A stretch of 64,000 bases of DNA from contig JARBAK010000001.1 of assembly GCA_034472185.1 (NCBI GenBank), positions 372,001 to 436,000 of the forward strand, written 5' to 3'. Position 1 is the stretch's first letter, and every line of letters starts with the position of its first letter. The notes below the pieces were generated by a model. The model was not told where the DNA came from and did not search any database. It worked only from the letters and a program-made list of their open reading frames with translations. This stretch comes from JARBAK01 sp034472185 (GTDB lineage Bacteria; Pseudomonadota; Alphaproteobacteria; Rickettsiales; Midichloriaceae). Of this stretch, positions 16,792 to 25,747 are shown piece by piece. The position numbers and the translations under genes are program-made.

Positions 16792-17700
16792 TCATATTTT
16801 TCTCTCTCTTTTAACGGCAGAATACATCCTATCTATCCAATCCCCCCTCACCTTAACATATAAAAACAATCGTATCGGCCGTCCTAATTGCTTGCATATC
16901 TGCTCTCTCGCTAATATTCCTATTTTTTTTATCATAGTACCTCCCTGGCCTAGCACGATCTTTTTCTGAGAATTTTTAAGTACCAATATAGATTGAAATA
17001 TTGTCACTGTACTTCGCTCTATCCATCTATCAGTAATCACGTTTATTGAATAAGGTAACTCTTGCTTTAAATGCAAATATACCTGTTCTCTGGTGAGCTC
17101 CTCTGCTATTTTCTTTTCGCTTGCATCCGTATAAGCGTCAGCGTCATATGCCCACTCATGTGTATACGCATTATCAACGAAGAATTTTATCAGTTCCTGT
17201 ATACCACTAACATGATGGGCTGAAATTGTAAAAACTGCATCAAAGTTTTCAATCTGACGCATCTTGATAATTCTCTCTGGAAGAGAGCTCTCTTCCAATA
17301 AATCGATTTTATTCAAGCATCCAACGCATATTTTTGAACCGCCACAAGCTTCTTTCACTTTTTGCCAAATTTCCGCATATTTTTGGAATACTCTCTCATC
17401 CATAATTTTAGTAGCATCAAATAAAAATAATAAAACATTTGACCTACGTAGACCATTAAAGGCATTAAGAATGATAATATTCTTAAGAGACGCATTATCA
17501 ATATTAGCCGCAAATAAACCAGGAGTATCAATAAAAACCAGCTGGGTCTCATCTACATTCAATATACCACGTACACAGTCCCTAGTCGTTTGAGGTTTGA
17601 AGGTCGTTATTGAAACCTTCTCTCCTACTATCGCATTTATCAAAGTAGACTTACCAACATTTGGCGCTCCAACAATAGCTATCCTGGCGATTTTTTGCAT
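16792..17700 (-). CDS. era: GTPase Era
   Basis: Essential GTPase that binds the 3' end of 16S rRNA during 30S assembly. G-domain motifs are G1 GAPNVGKST (11-19), G3 DTPG (58-61) and G4 NKID (130-133). The C-terminal KH domain includes VLGQGGTMIKKIG (around residue 250). At 302 residues it is normal length. Genes follow leftward (144-residue ORF, recA), and HU diverges to the right across a 292-base spacer. Confidence 0.95.
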   Translation of the reverse strand: MQKIARIAIVGAPNVGKSTLINAIVGEKVSITTFKPQTTRDCVRGILNVDETQLVFIDTPGLFAANIDNASLKNIIILNAFNGLRRSNVLLFLFDATKIMDERVFQKYAEIWQKVKEACGGSKICVGCLNKIDLLEESSLPERIIKMRQIENFDAVFTISAHHVSGIQELIKFFVDNAYTHEWAYDADAYTDASEKKIAEELTREQVYLHLKQELPYSINVITDRWIERSTVTIFQSILVLKNSQKKIVLGQGGTMIKKIGILAREQICKQLGRPIRLFLYVKVRGDWIDRMYSAVKRERKI

Positions 17701-17992
17701 AAAACAGTACTCAAAGATAAATTACTAAGACTCGCCTCATTGGCTGTATCTGCACATCCTGATTGCTGCATAGCTTATCATGTTTAGAGGATAAACTTAC
17801 CCAAGATAATATTTTTACAAGGCCAAGACATACAGAAAGCTTGTAAAAGTGAGGCAAATATGCAACCCTAGTAGAGATATCTCTGCATAAATCACTTTAT
17901 GTGGTTGCTGAAAGTGCCAATTTGCGCACGCCCAATAAGTGATACACAATGTGGATGAGAATAACATCATTATAGTTAATATAGTATAACTT
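17701..17992. other. Intergenic region between divergent era and HU genes
   Basis: 292 bases that should hold promoters for both flanking genes. A perfect 12-base palindrome, AGAGATATCTCT (17873-17884), lies near the middle and could be an operator. A/T-rich TATAGT elements occur at 17971 and 17980, close to the HU start, but lack a matching -35. The rightmost part also reads open on the minus strand opposite HU; that frame looks like a shadow. Confidence 0.4.
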
Positions 17993-18289
17993 ATGAATAG
18001 GACAGATTTTATAGCAGAATTTGCGAAAATGTCGTCAATTACAAAAACTGAGTCCGCTCGTCTTGTAGACAATTTCCTACAATTAATAAAAAATTCTCTA
18101 CATAAGGGTGAGGATATTAGTATTATAGGGTTTGGCAGATTTAAAGTGACGTGTGTAGCAGAAAGAACCATTAAAAATCCTAAAACCGGAGAATATATGA
18201 TGGTGCCGGCATCTAAGCGTGTAAGATTTGCACCTGGTAAAGAACTGAAAGAAGCAGCTAATGCAGAGAAAAAGTGTGACAAAAAATAA
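17993..18289 (+). CDS. HU/IHF family DNA-binding protein
   Basis: A 98-residue histone-like protein that bends and compacts DNA. It has the N-terminal helical dimerisation body (RTDFIAEFAKMSSITKTESA), GFGRFKV and the arm region with RTIKNPKTGEYMMVPASKRV, in which Asn-Pro intercalates at the DNA kink. It ends PGKELKEAANAEKKCDKK with a Lys-rich tail. Whether it is HU or an IHF subunit cannot be decided from sequence alone, since IHF-alpha normally has more arm-specific residues. It stands alone, diverging from era. Confidence 0.93.
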   Translation: MNRTDFIAEFAKMSSITKTESARLVDNFLQLIKNSLHKGEDISIIGFGRFKVTCVAERTIKNPKTGEYMMVPASKRVRFAPGKELKEAANAEKKCDKK

Positions 18290-18454
18290 AAGTGCTCTTT
18301 GGGGTTGTTTTTGATAAAAGTAGGAGAAGTGTAAATCTCTTAAAAGAGCAATGCTCTAAGTGGAGTATGCATTTGTTTTAAATTTTACAAAGCTCCCCCA
18401 GATCGCTGTAAAAAATAACTGATAGTACTACAACCAATGTAGTATTTAGTGTGA

Positions 18455-19054
18455 ATGGATTCATTTTTTATGATGTTACACCAGATAAGGGTCTATAAAA
18501 CCCTAAGTCCTCACGTACTGGAGTTCGTTCTAGACAAGTGTGTGTTGCCTGTAAACGATAAATGCCTAGTTTTTAACAGTAAAAATGAATGTAATAACGC
18601 ACCATTAGTAGCGCAATTACTCGATTTAGAGGGGATCGCAAGCGTAATTTGCTCAAACAGCTGTATCGCAGTATATAAACATCTTGAGTATGAGTGGAAA
18701 GAGTTGAAGTTACAGGTGTCTCGTATAATTGATGAGAATTTGAAATTGGATCTCTCGCCCTTTATCTCTGAAGCAAACAAATCTCATGATCGTTTTAACA
18801 AAACAAATAGCAATGATAATATATCGCAGCGAATATACGCAGTGATAAGTACAGTGATAAGGCGTGCATTAGCTGCAGACGGAGGAGATATAGATTTCGT
18901 TAGCTACGAAAATGGAGTAGTTTCTGTAATGTTGCGTGGAGCATGCCAAGGATGTCCAAGAGCCGCCTTTACACTTAAAAATGGTATAGAAAATGTACTG
19001 AAGCAGTATATTCCCGAGGTGCAGTCAGTTGTTCATGCTAACATTGAAGATTAA
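18455..19054 (+). CDS. NifU/Nfu-type iron-sulfur cluster carrier
   Basis: A 199-residue protein with an Nfu N-terminal domain (about 8-90, LSPHVLEFVLDKCVL to WKELKLQVSRII) and a C-terminal NifU domain (about 124-197). The cluster ligands are Cys164 and Cys167 in RGACQGCPRAAF, after VIRRALAADGGDIDFV. By homology it carries 4Fe-4S clusters to target enzymes; IspG/IspH of the MEP pathway would be possible clients. The two-domain form is typical of alphaproteobacteria and mitochondria. A weak AATGC/GCATT hairpin with CTGTTTT follows the stop. Confidence 0.92.
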   Translation: MDSFFMMLHQIRVYKTLSPHVLEFVLDKCVLPVNDKCLVFNSKNECNNAPLVAQLLDLEGIASVICSNSCIAVYKHLEYEWKELKLQVSRIIDENLKLDLSPFISEANKSHDRFNKTNSNDNISQRIYAVISTVIRRALAADGGDIDFVSYENGVVSVMLRGACQGCPRAAFTLKNGIENVLKQYIPEVQSVVHANIED

Positions 19055-19074
19055 AATGCGCAGCATTCTGTTTT
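19055..19074 (+). terminator. Short hairpin with T-tract after the nfu gene
   Basis: AATGC (19055-19059) and GCATT (19063-19067) form a five-pair stem with a three-base loop, followed by CTGTTTT, directly after the stop codon. Compact and weak. Confidence 0.35.
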
Positions 19075-19160
19075 CCATACTATTGCACATTTCGTATATT
19101 TAGAGGTAACATTAGGTACCAATAATACAATATAATTAATAGGATATCGAGGTTATAGAT

Positions 19161-19808
19161 ATGAAATTTTTCGCAGATACATGCGATTTGAGCGCAATCA
19201 AAGAGCTCAGAAGTATGGACATAGTACAGGGTGTCACAACAAATCCACTGTTGGTCAGAAACGCAAGCTTAGATATAGAAGCGTTTGCAAAGGATGCCCT
19301 AATGCTTCTAGAAGATGATTTACACATTCAAGTACAAGCACATGAATGCGATGAAATAGTAGAGCAAGCAAAGCATATTGCAGCTCTCAGTTCTAAAATA
19401 GTCATAAAATTACCCCTAACGCTTTATGGATTAAAAGCTTGTAAGCAATTAAGGGCACTAGGCATAAGAACCAATATGACACTTTGTTTTTCTCCAGCTC
19501 AAGCTTTAATGGCTGCAAAGGCTGGAGCTTCATATGTTTCTTTGTTTATAGGCAGATTGGACGATACTGGTTATTTCGGATTAGATTTAGTAGGCGAATG
19601 CTGTGCAATATTTGAAAATTATCCCGAGATTACTACACAAATTATTGTCGCATCTATAAGAGGACCTATGCATATAGTAGAGGTTGCAAAATTAGGAGTC
19701 GATATTGTTACCGCGCCCCCTAAAGTGCTACTTCAATGCGTAGAACATCCACTTACAAGCGCGGGGATACAACTCTTTTCTAACGCGCAAAAAGGAGAAA
19801 TCGAGTAG
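19161..19808 (+). CDS. Transaldolase / fructose-6-phosphate aldolase family protein
   Basis: A 215-residue single-domain TIM barrel of the small transaldolase (TalC/FSA-like) class, probably linking the non-oxidative pentose phosphate pathway to ribose 5-phosphate for Prs. It begins MKFFADTCDLSAIKEL, followed by GVTTNPLLV (24-32). The Schiff-base lysine is Lys83 in IVIKLPLT, followed by NMTLCFSPAQAL and SLFIGRLDDTG. Transaldolase is the likely activity in this setting, but FSA activity cannot be excluded. An imperfect hairpin lies 29 bases downstream. Confidence 0.92.
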   Translation: MKFFADTCDLSAIKELRSMDIVQGVTTNPLLVRNASLDIEAFAKDALMLLEDDLHIQVQAHECDEIVEQAKHIAALSSKIVIKLPLTLYGLKACKQLRALGIRTNMTLCFSPAQALMAAKAGASYVSLFIGRLDDTGYFGLDLVGECCAIFENYPEITTQIIVASIRGPMHIVEVAKLGVDIVTAPPKVLLQCVEHPLTSAGIQLFSNAQKGEIE

Positions 19809-19836
19809 AGACAGATTCTCATGAATATTAAAACAT

Positions 19837-19876
19837 TATGCTATACCAGATACGTGTGCCTGTTTGATATAGCATA
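19837..19876 (+). terminator. Hairpin after the transaldolase gene
   Basis: TATGCTATA (19837-19845) pairs with TATAGCATA (19868-19876). The stem can extend inward by CA/TG across one mismatch. No T-run. A terminator is likely from position. Confidence 0.4.
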
Positions 19877-19936
19877 GCGCTCCTTATATTCCCCGAAAGT
19901 AGTTAGATTTAGTACAAATTATATCAGCAAAATACC

Positions 19937-20380
19937 GTGGAAACTAGGAGTTTGGTACTGTCTGGATTCTTGATAATACTTGTAATTATCACATTATCTT
20001 TGATATTAAAGAAGCAGGGGTATTTTTTAAGAAAGGAGAGAGCTCAAGAGAAGAACTTAAAACATAATATTTTAAAGAAAAAGAATGAGGATAAGCTTCT
20101 CGCTTTAGATAATAAAAAAAATATATCCGAAGTAGTAGAGGAAACTGATATCGTGGAGTTAGAAGTATACAATACACGCGACAAACAAAAGGAAGAAAGG
20201 CCTAGAATAGTGGGGCTCATAGAACCAAAGGGATTTTGGTCACGATTTATAATGTCACAAAAGTTAGGCTATATAATGGCACGCACCCACTTGCAACAAA
20301 AAGAGGGAGAGGGTTTTTGGATAACTCTGCTTAAGGCTTATTCCGTTGCCCATAGCAAAGAGCATGTTAGAAATCGTTAA
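19937..20380 (+). CDS. Hypothetical single-pass membrane protein
   Basis: 147 residues, not recognised. One hydrophobic helix lies at the N-terminus (about 6-24, LVLSGFLIILVIITLSLIL). It is followed by a very basic linker rich in Lys, an acidic stretch (VVEETDIVELEV), and a compact C-terminal part with IVGLIEPKGFWSRFIMSQ and MARTHLQQKEGEGFW that looks like a folded conserved segment. The listed start is GTG at 19937; no good ribosome binding site precedes it, so the start is uncertain. It lies just upstream of ispD in the same direction. Confidence 0.7.
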   Translation: METRSLVLSGFLIILVIITLSLILKKQGYFLRKERAQEKNLKHNILKKKNEDKLLALDNKKNISEVVEETDIVELEVYNTRDKQKEERPRIVGLIEPKGFWSRFIMSQKLGYIMARTHLQQKEGEGFWITLLKAYSVAHSKEHVRNR

Positions 20381-20414
20381 TGCGGTATAATAGTTTCGAT
20401 TCCCCCCTATAAAT

Positions 20415-21263
20415 ATGAATGATTCGATAGTAATTTGTCTCATAGTTGCCGCAGGAAAGGGCTCTCGTATGGTGTCACATTCACTCAAAAAAACAGACGG
20501 AACAGAGCCACCTGAGGTAAATTTGCAGCATAACACAGCATATATTCCTAAACAATATACGCTCATAAGGGGAATGCCTCTCCTAGAAATTACCATGCGA
20601 AAATTTTTGTATCACCCTCAAATCAACGCGGTAAAGGTAGTGATAAGTAAAGAGGATATAACTTTATATGAAAGATGCGCCGACAATCTACTAACTATAA
20701 CACAATCCAGAGCTTTAGCTCCAGTATTCGGAGGCAAAACACGGCAAGAATCAGTATATAATGGCCTCGAAGACTTACGTGACCTTTTGGCGTCAAAATA
20801 TTACAAGCAATACAATAAAATAAAAATATTAATACATGACGCAGTAAGACCTTTCGTTAGCGATCGAATTATTTCAGAAGTAATATCACAGCTAGATGTA
20901 TATGAAGCCGTGGATGTTATGTTACCAGTTTCTGATACATTAAAGCGCATATTGCCACAAAAACATGCATACAACGAACAATTAGCCCCGCTCCTTTCTA
21001 TAGTTGATAGAAAGGAGCTATATTATACTCAGACACCGCAGGGATTTCATTACCAATTGATTTATAATCTGCACAAAAAAAAACAAGAACAAATAATAAG
21101 TCTAAAAAAAAGTAGCAAAAGCGTATCAGATGATATATGCCTCTGCCTTGACGCGGGAATTGCTGTGGGGATAGTGAAAGGAGATAGGAGTAATGTAAAA
21201 CTCACCTATCCAGAAGATTTAACATATGCGAGCACTCTTAACAGAGTTTCCGGTTTCTTTTGA
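20415..21263 (+). CDS. ispD: 2-C-methyl-D-erythritol 4-phosphate cytidylyltransferase
   Basis: Third step of the MEP isoprenoid pathway: couples CTP to methylerythritol phosphate. The glycine-rich nucleotide site is IVAAGKGSRM (about 9-18), followed by PKQYTLIRG. GGKTRQESVYNGL, HDAVRPFV and VSDTLKRI are in the expected order, and TQTPQGFHY and SDDICLCLDAG are present. At 282 residues it is longer than the usual 225-240, through insertions after GSRM and near residues 205-225. ispF follows after 96 bases, and a TATAAT occurs at 20386-20391. Confidence 0.94.
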   Translation: MNDSIVICLIVAAGKGSRMVSHSLKKTDGTEPPEVNLQHNTAYIPKQYTLIRGMPLLEITMRKFLYHPQINAVKVVISKEDITLYERCADNLLTITQSRALAPVFGGKTRQESVYNGLEDLRDLLASKYYKQYNKIKILIHDAVRPFVSDRIISEVISQLDVYEAVDVMLPVSDTLKRILPQKHAYNEQLAPLLSIVDRKELYYTQTPQGFHYQLIYNLHKKKQEQIISLKKSSKSVSDDICLCLDAGIAVGIVKGDRSNVKLTYPEDLTYASTLNRVSGFF

Positions 21264-21359
21264 ATAAGTAAACCCGTTGTAGTTGTACAGTCTTGTTCGA
21301 GAAACTCATTATAAGCCGCTTTTAACTAGTAGGAACTTTACAATCGTAACTGCCATTAT

Positions 21360-21926
21360 ATGATGAAACAAGAAGTAGCTAAAATGCCCTACATAAGAGT
21401 GGGATTCGGTGTTGATATGCACGCTTTTTCTAAAACAGCCAACCCCGAAGCATTTATTACCTTAGGAGGAGTGAAAATTAACCACCTCTACAAGTTAAAA
21501 GCACATTCAGACGGAGATGTACTACTGCATGCAGTAACAGATGCCCTTCTTGGCTCTGTAGCAGCAGGGAGTATAGGGGAACATTTCCCAAATTCTGACC
21601 CTCAATGGAAAGACGCTCCTTCAAGTATTTTTATAAAACATGCCTGTAAAGCATTAGGAAAAAAGGGAGCAGTAATACAAAATATAGACGTTACTGTATT
21701 GTGTGAAAGTCCTCAAATTATGCCATACGCAGATTCTATGCGTAAAAACATAGCAAATCTTCTTAAATGCACAATAGAAGAAGTAAATATAAAGGCTACA
21801 ACAGATGAAAAAATGGGATTTATACATAAAAAAGATGGAGTTACTGCTTTTGCAATATGTTCTGTGTTAGTATCTCCAGCTAAAGAAAGCACAGCAACAG
21901 TAACGAATGAAGAAAATGGTGAATAA
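21360..21926 (+). CDS. ispF: 2-C-methyl-D-erythritol 2,4-cyclodiphosphate synthase
   Basis: Fifth step of the MEP pathway, forming the cyclic diphosphate. The 188-residue protein has the zinc ligands Asp19 and His21 (GFGVDMHAF) and His49 (KAHSDGDVLLHAVTDAL), plus GSIGEHFPNSDP and the C-terminal ATTDEKMGFI. The listed start gives eight extra residues; Met9 (MPYIRVGFG, 21384) matches the family start better. A Ser/Thr-rich C-terminal extension of about 15 residues is present. With ispD it shows that isoprenoid precursors are made rather than only imported. Confidence 0.95.
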   Translation: MMKQEVAKMPYIRVGFGVDMHAFSKTANPEAFITLGGVKINHLYKLKAHSDGDVLLHAVTDALLGSVAAGSIGEHFPNSDPQWKDAPSSIFIKHACKALGKKGAVIQNIDVTVLCESPQIMPYADSMRKNIANLLKCTIEEVNIKATTDEKMGFIHKKDGVTAFAICSVLVSPAKESTATVTNEENGE

Positions 21927-22041
21927 GCTATATCTTCTCTTAAACCACTATTAGGACCGTAGATCCCCTTAAGAATTATGTTTATATCACATACCATATG
22001 CGATGTAATACTAAGCATGCCATTATATATTGGTGCTCTTC

Positions 22042-23223
22042 ATGTTTAATATTTTGCATTATAATCTAGGCGCACTTGCCTCTTTATTTACTATATCGTT
22101 TGCTAAAAGCAGCATTGCTTTATCTTCGGGAATTTCCACTCTATTGTGGTTTATGCTTGTAGTAACAGTAATGGTTTTTGTGCATGAGTTGGGCCATTTC
22201 TTGCTAGCAAGGGCGTGTAATGTACAAGTGGAGACTTTCTCTATCGGATTTGGCCCATCATTGTTCAAATGGAAAGGAAAAAACGGAGTATTATGGCGCA
22301 TTGCTGCAATACCACTAGGAGGATATGTAAAAATGCTTGGAGATGAGAACGCTGCCAGCATGCCTAATTTAAATGAGCTAGAAAATTTAGATTCTACAGT
22401 AAAAGCACATACTTTCTATTATAAGAGTTTATGGCAAAAAGCTTTAATAGTAGCTGCTGGCCCTATTGCTAACTATATTTTAGCAATTGTTTTATTTGCA
22501 TTTTTGACATACTCAGCAGGCGTACAAATAATCACATCGCCTAAAATTACAAAGGTATTAGAAAATAGCCCCGCTGCTATGATAGGACTAAAAGAGGGTG
22601 ACTATATATTAGAAGCAAACAACCATCATATAGATGATTTTAGGGAATTACAGGATCTCGTAATATCAGAAAATGGTAAAGAGATAACGCTAAAAGCAAA
22701 ACGAGATTCGCATATACTGCAGTTTCATATTCAGCCGCATATGCAAGAATTAGAAGATATGGGTCATAAGATTAAAGTACCATTCATTGGTATCGCATGC
22801 AGTGAAAGAACCGAACAATCTGTAACGCTCGTGAGCGCTGTTTCGTCTTCGTTTATTAGGGCTTATTCTATGTCTAGAACAATGCTAAAAGCATTATATC
22901 AAATAGCGACTGGAGATAGAAGTATCGGAGATATAGGCGGGCCCATACGTATGGCACAATATTCTGCAAAGTCAGGAGAATTAGGGCTAAAAAACGTCTT
23001 GTTGCTAATAGCTGTGCTTTCACTTAATTTGGGACTCATAAACCTTCTGCCCATTCCGATGCTAGATGGGGGCCACCTATTTCTCTATATTATAGAATAC
23101 ATAAGAGGAGCTCCGCTTTCTTCGAGAATATATACGATAGCAATGAGATTAGGATTAACGGCATTAATATTACTCATGGCAGTAGCTTTTTATAACGATC
23201 TGAAAAATTTGCTCATACACTAA
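22042..23223 (+). CDS. rseP: RIP metalloprotease RseP (site-2 protease)
   Basis: Inner-membrane zinc protease that cleaves transmembrane substrates such as anti-sigma factors and residual signal peptides. The zinc motif is HELGH (48-52) in the first core helix, followed by SIGFGPSLF, a membrane-flanked PDZ domain (roughly 160-240, SPAAMIGLKEGDYIL) and the second active-site motif NLLPIPMLDGGHLF in the C-terminal membrane region. ATG 22042 is preferred over in-frame TTG 22030 and GTG 22033, though no clear ribosome binding site distinguishes them. 393 residues. Confidence 0.94.
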   Translation: MFNILHYNLGALASLFTISFAKSSIALSSGISTLLWFMLVVTVMVFVHELGHFLLARACNVQVETFSIGFGPSLFKWKGKNGVLWRIAAIPLGGYVKMLGDENAASMPNLNELENLDSTVKAHTFYYKSLWQKALIVAAGPIANYILAIVLFAFLTYSAGVQIITSPKITKVLENSPAAMIGLKEGDYILEANNHHIDDFRELQDLVISENGKEITLKAKRDSHILQFHIQPHMQELEDMGHKIKVPFIGIACSERTEQSVTLVSAVSSSFIRAYSMSRTMLKALYQIATGDRSIGDIGGPIRMAQYSAKSGELGLKNVLLLIAVLSLNLGLINLLPIPMLDGGHLFLYIIEYIRGAPLSSRIYTIAMRLGLTALILLMAVAFYNDLKNLLIH

Positions 23224-23299
23224 AATCATTAGATATTGCACGCTTTATACTCTACAAGGCTTGATATAAAGTGGTAATCGGAAGTACAGAGCAGCTATA

Positions 23300-24163
23300 A
23301 TGCTAATAGACGGGAAAGCACACGCGGCTTCTTTATTACAGAAGCTTTCAAAAATCGCATTGAAACTTCGAAATGAGTATGCAATTCAGCCAATAATTGC
23401 GACTATTTTGGTCGGAAAAGATCCGGCAAGCCTTGTTTATGTTAAATTAAAAGCCAAGAGAGCAACTGAGATAGGCATAGGCTATGAAATACATGAACTA
23501 AGCGAAACCGCCTCAGAACGGGAAGTGCTTTCTAAATGCCAAGCTCTCAACGCTAGAGATGATATAACCAGCATACTCGTGCAGTTACCGTTGCCTCCCC
23601 ACATTGACACATTTAATATTATTAACAGTATAGACCCAATGAAAGACGTGGATGGTTTCACAGCTCACAATATTGGTTTATTGAATTCGTGGAAACCTCT
23701 GTGGGAACCATGCACTCCATGTGGCATCATGATGCTAATTAAAAGCGTATTGGGTATGGACATCGGCGGTAAAAAAGCAGTGGTTCTGGGCCGCTCAACA
23801 ATAGTGGGAAGACCAATGAGCGCTATGCTACTGCGAGAGAATTGTACAGTAACAACTTTGCACTCTAAAACTGTGGATATAGAGTCAGAAATTAGGCGGG
23901 CAGATATTTTGGTAGCAGCTGCAGGAGTACCAGGCATAGTCAAGGGCCATTGGGTGAAGCCAGGCGCTTGTGTCATAGACGTTGGTATCACAAAAGTAGA
24001 AGGGAAATTGCTAGGTGATGTTGAAGCTTCAGCAGCTCAATACGCTGGGTATATTACGCCCGTACCAGGAGGAGTAGGGCCAATGACTATCGCTTGCCTC
24101 TTGCTAAATACTCTCAAAGCTGTATATGCCCGCAAAAAACATAAATTTTTTAAAATATATTGA
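23300..24163 (+). CDS. folD: Bifunctional methylenetetrahydrofolate dehydrogenase/cyclohydrolase
   Basis: Interconverts 5,10-methylene- and 10-formyl-THF, feeding purine, formyl-Met and thymidylate synthesis (ThyX is encoded at 47650). The 287-residue protein has YVKLKAKRATEIGI with the catalytic Lys, QLPLPPHID, DPMKDVDGF, CTPCGIMMLI, the NADP-binding VVLGRSTIVGRPMS and the C-terminal PGGVGPMTIACLL. Its last 63 or so bases are copied at 26664-26726, and its stop lies inside a 14-base inverted repeat. Confidence 0.97.
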   Translation: MLIDGKAHAASLLQKLSKIALKLRNEYAIQPIIATILVGKDPASLVYVKLKAKRATEIGIGYEIHELSETASEREVLSKCQALNARDDITSILVQLPLPPHIDTFNIINSIDPMKDVDGFTAHNIGLLNSWKPLWEPCTPCGIMMLIKSVLGMDIGGKKAVVLGRSTIVGRPMSAMLLRENCTVTTLHSKTVDIESEIRRADILVAAAGVPGIVKGHWVKPGACVIDVGITKVEGKLLGDVEASAAQYAGYITPVPGGVGPMTIACLLLNTLKAVYARKKHKFFKIY

Positions 24164-24221
24164 ATTATATAAATGTCTTATATAGCATCGGCGCATAAGC
24201 TTGCGTCATAATTCAATATAT
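24155..24221 (+). other. 14-base perfect inverted repeat spanning the folD stop
   Basis: Arms at 24155-24168 and 24208-24221 (ATATATTGAATTAT and its exact reverse complement) enclose 39 bases that hold a smaller CGCA/TGCG stem. The folD TGA (24161-24163) is inside the first arm and the second arm ends 11 bases before the next gene. It could be a terminator or a control element. It is not retained at the duplicate locus near 26730. Confidence 0.5.
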
Positions 24222-24232
24222 AGAAGATTAAT

Positions 24233-25747
24233 GTGAGTACTAGAATAGATTACAGTAAGATGATTTTTTATGAGGACAGTATTCCTGATGAGTCAGTGTT
24301 GGATAAATCGAGACGAATAATAAAAGAATTAGATAGATGGGAACATGTTGCTAAGCCTGACTTCTCTCAAGAGATAAAAGATGCGAAAAATACCGTCGAC
24401 AAAATAATGCAGACCGCATTGTTCCATACATATGGAAATCTGAAAGCAAATGAGATAGAAGACAAAAAAAAAGAGGCTATAGTCAATGACTCAAAGCTAA
24501 ATGAAAAACTTAGAGAGAACATTGAATATCTTGGAAATCTCACAGACATTACGTCCGATCTTCAAACTAAGATAGAGGTGACAAAGACAGCTTACGATGA
24601 AATACAAACGGACCTATCAAAATTAAGAGACGAAGCCAACACACTCAATACCCAAAATACTCAATTACACAAGATACATCAATTAGATTTGTTACAACAG
24701 TTCGTAAATACTACGCAGAATATAATATCTGCTGTTGAGGTAGAAACGCAAACTGCAGAAAGGAATAGCGCACTCCATTTAAACTATATAGGTATTGTTA
24801 TGTCTCGTCGCCAAGATCTCAGCCAAATACACTTTGTATCCACAAATACTGGTGATGAATCCCTGCAAGATGAGGCAAATGCAAGGATAAAAGAGTTAGA
24901 GAACATCAAGCAGGATACCAAAGATAAATCTGTTATACCGAGTATAGAAGCACATAAGGTGGCTATTCAAGATTATGTAAATAAGTGTAAAGAGAACCTA
25001 AATAATATAATAACCAAAATAGCTAAGGAACAAGAGAATGCGCAAGGTCTATTTGCCAAAATACAAAGGGAGATAACAAAGAATTTCCAGAAAACAAGCG
25101 AAGAATATACTTCTGCCATAAATGGTTTAAAGGAGGATAATCAAAAGCTGCAGGATGACCTGAAAGAAATAAAAGAGAAGGTTATTACTGATAATATCTT
25201 GAAGCGAGCTGATATACTACTGACGCATCAGGAAGAGCTCAATAACCAAATAACAGAAAGATATTCTCAATTATTAGCAATACCAACGCCAGAAGCAAAC
25301 CTAATGTGTCCAGTAGTAACCTCAGAGGAGCCAACAGCATTAGCAATACCAACGCCAGAAGCAAACCTAATGCGTATAGTAGAACCCTCAGAATGGCTGA
25401 AGAAAGTAAGCTTAGATGTGCGGACAGCATTAGCAATACTAACGCCAGAAGCAAACCTAATGTGTCCAGTAGAACCCTCAAAATGGCTGAAAAAAGTAAA
25501 CTTAGAGAAGCAAACAGCATTAGCAATACCAACGCCAGAAGCAAACCTAATGCGTATAGTAAAACCCTCGGAATGGCTGAAGAAAGTAAGCTTAGATGTG
25601 CAGAATCTAACACAGACGGAAGGAAAGTCAGAGACGCAAGATGATGTAACCTCAGATGCGCAGAATCTAACAACAAAGGAAGGGTCTCTTATTGACGAGC
25701 CCTCTTCTCCTAATGGGGGGTATATTGAGGCGGAATATTTAGGTTAG
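24233..25747 (+). CDS. Coiled-coil protein with C-terminal repeats (accessory, copy 1)
   Basis: A 504-residue protein of unknown function starting at GTG 24233 (an ATG two bases earlier reads straight into TGA). Residues about 1-350 are charged and helical with heptad-like spacing and no signal peptide. Residues 180-350 are nearly identical to the start of the giant protein at 26805. Residues about 350-460 contain four units sharing ALAI(P/L)TPEANLM, followed by alternating VTSEE or EPSEWLKKVSLDV segments, 22-30 residues apart. The C-terminus is acidic. It lies between folD and an outer-membrane protein gene. Coding is supported by length, conserved duplicated frame and in-frame repeats. Confidence 0.8.
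   Translation: MSTRIDYSKMIFYEDSIPDESVLDKSRRIIKELDRWEHVAKPDFSQEIKDAKNTVDKIMQTALFHTYGNLKANEIEDKKKEAIVNDSKLNEKLRENIEYLGNLTDITSDLQTKIEVTKTAYDEIQTDLSKLRDEANTLNTQNTQLHKIHQLDLLQQFVNTTQNIISAVEVETQTAERNSALHLNYIGIVMSRRQDLSQIHFVSTNTGDESLQDEANARIKELENIKQDTKDKSVIPSIEAHKVAIQDYVNKCKENLNNIITKIAKEQENAQGLFAKIQREITKNFQKTSEEYTSAINGLKEDNQKLQDDLKEIKEKVITDNILKRADILLTHQEELNNQITERYSQLLAIPTPEANLMCPVVTSEEPTALAIPTPEANLMRIVEPSEWLKKVSLDVRTALAILTPEANLMCPVEPSKWLKKVNLEKQTALAIPTPEANLMRIVKPSEWLKKVSLDVQNLTQTEGKSETQDDVTSDAQNLTTKEGSLIDEPSSPNGGYIEAEYLG
24769..25282 (+). repeat. Segmental duplication, copy 1 (matches 26774-27287)
   Basis: About 514 bases align without gaps to 26774-27287 at a constant offset of 2005. By eye there are about a dozen differences, clustered around 24915-24945. 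It covers codons from ALHLNYIGIV and MSRRQDLSQ to the start of the C-terminal repeats. Confidence 0.9.
25276..25610 (+). repeat. Tandem 66-90 base repeats in the copy 1 coiled-coil gene
   Basis: The string ACGCCAGAAGCAAACCTAATG recurs at 25286, 25352, 25442 and 25532 (spacing 66, 90, 90), all in frame. One more copy lies in the second gene at 27438. The units encode PTPEANLM and flanking residues. Such tandem units can gain or lose copies by slippage or recombination. Confidence 0.85.

Noticed and set aside
17815..18282. Minus-strand ORF of 155 codons opposite the HU gene
   Set aside because: The HU protein on the plus strand is unmistakable and covers most of it. The antisense product matches no family.
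25239..25676. Minus-strand ORF of 145 codons and a plus-strand ORF in another frame over the tandem repeats of the coiled-coil gene
   Set aside because: Both follow the repeat period and are frame shadows of the real gene, whose frame is shared with the duplicated copy.
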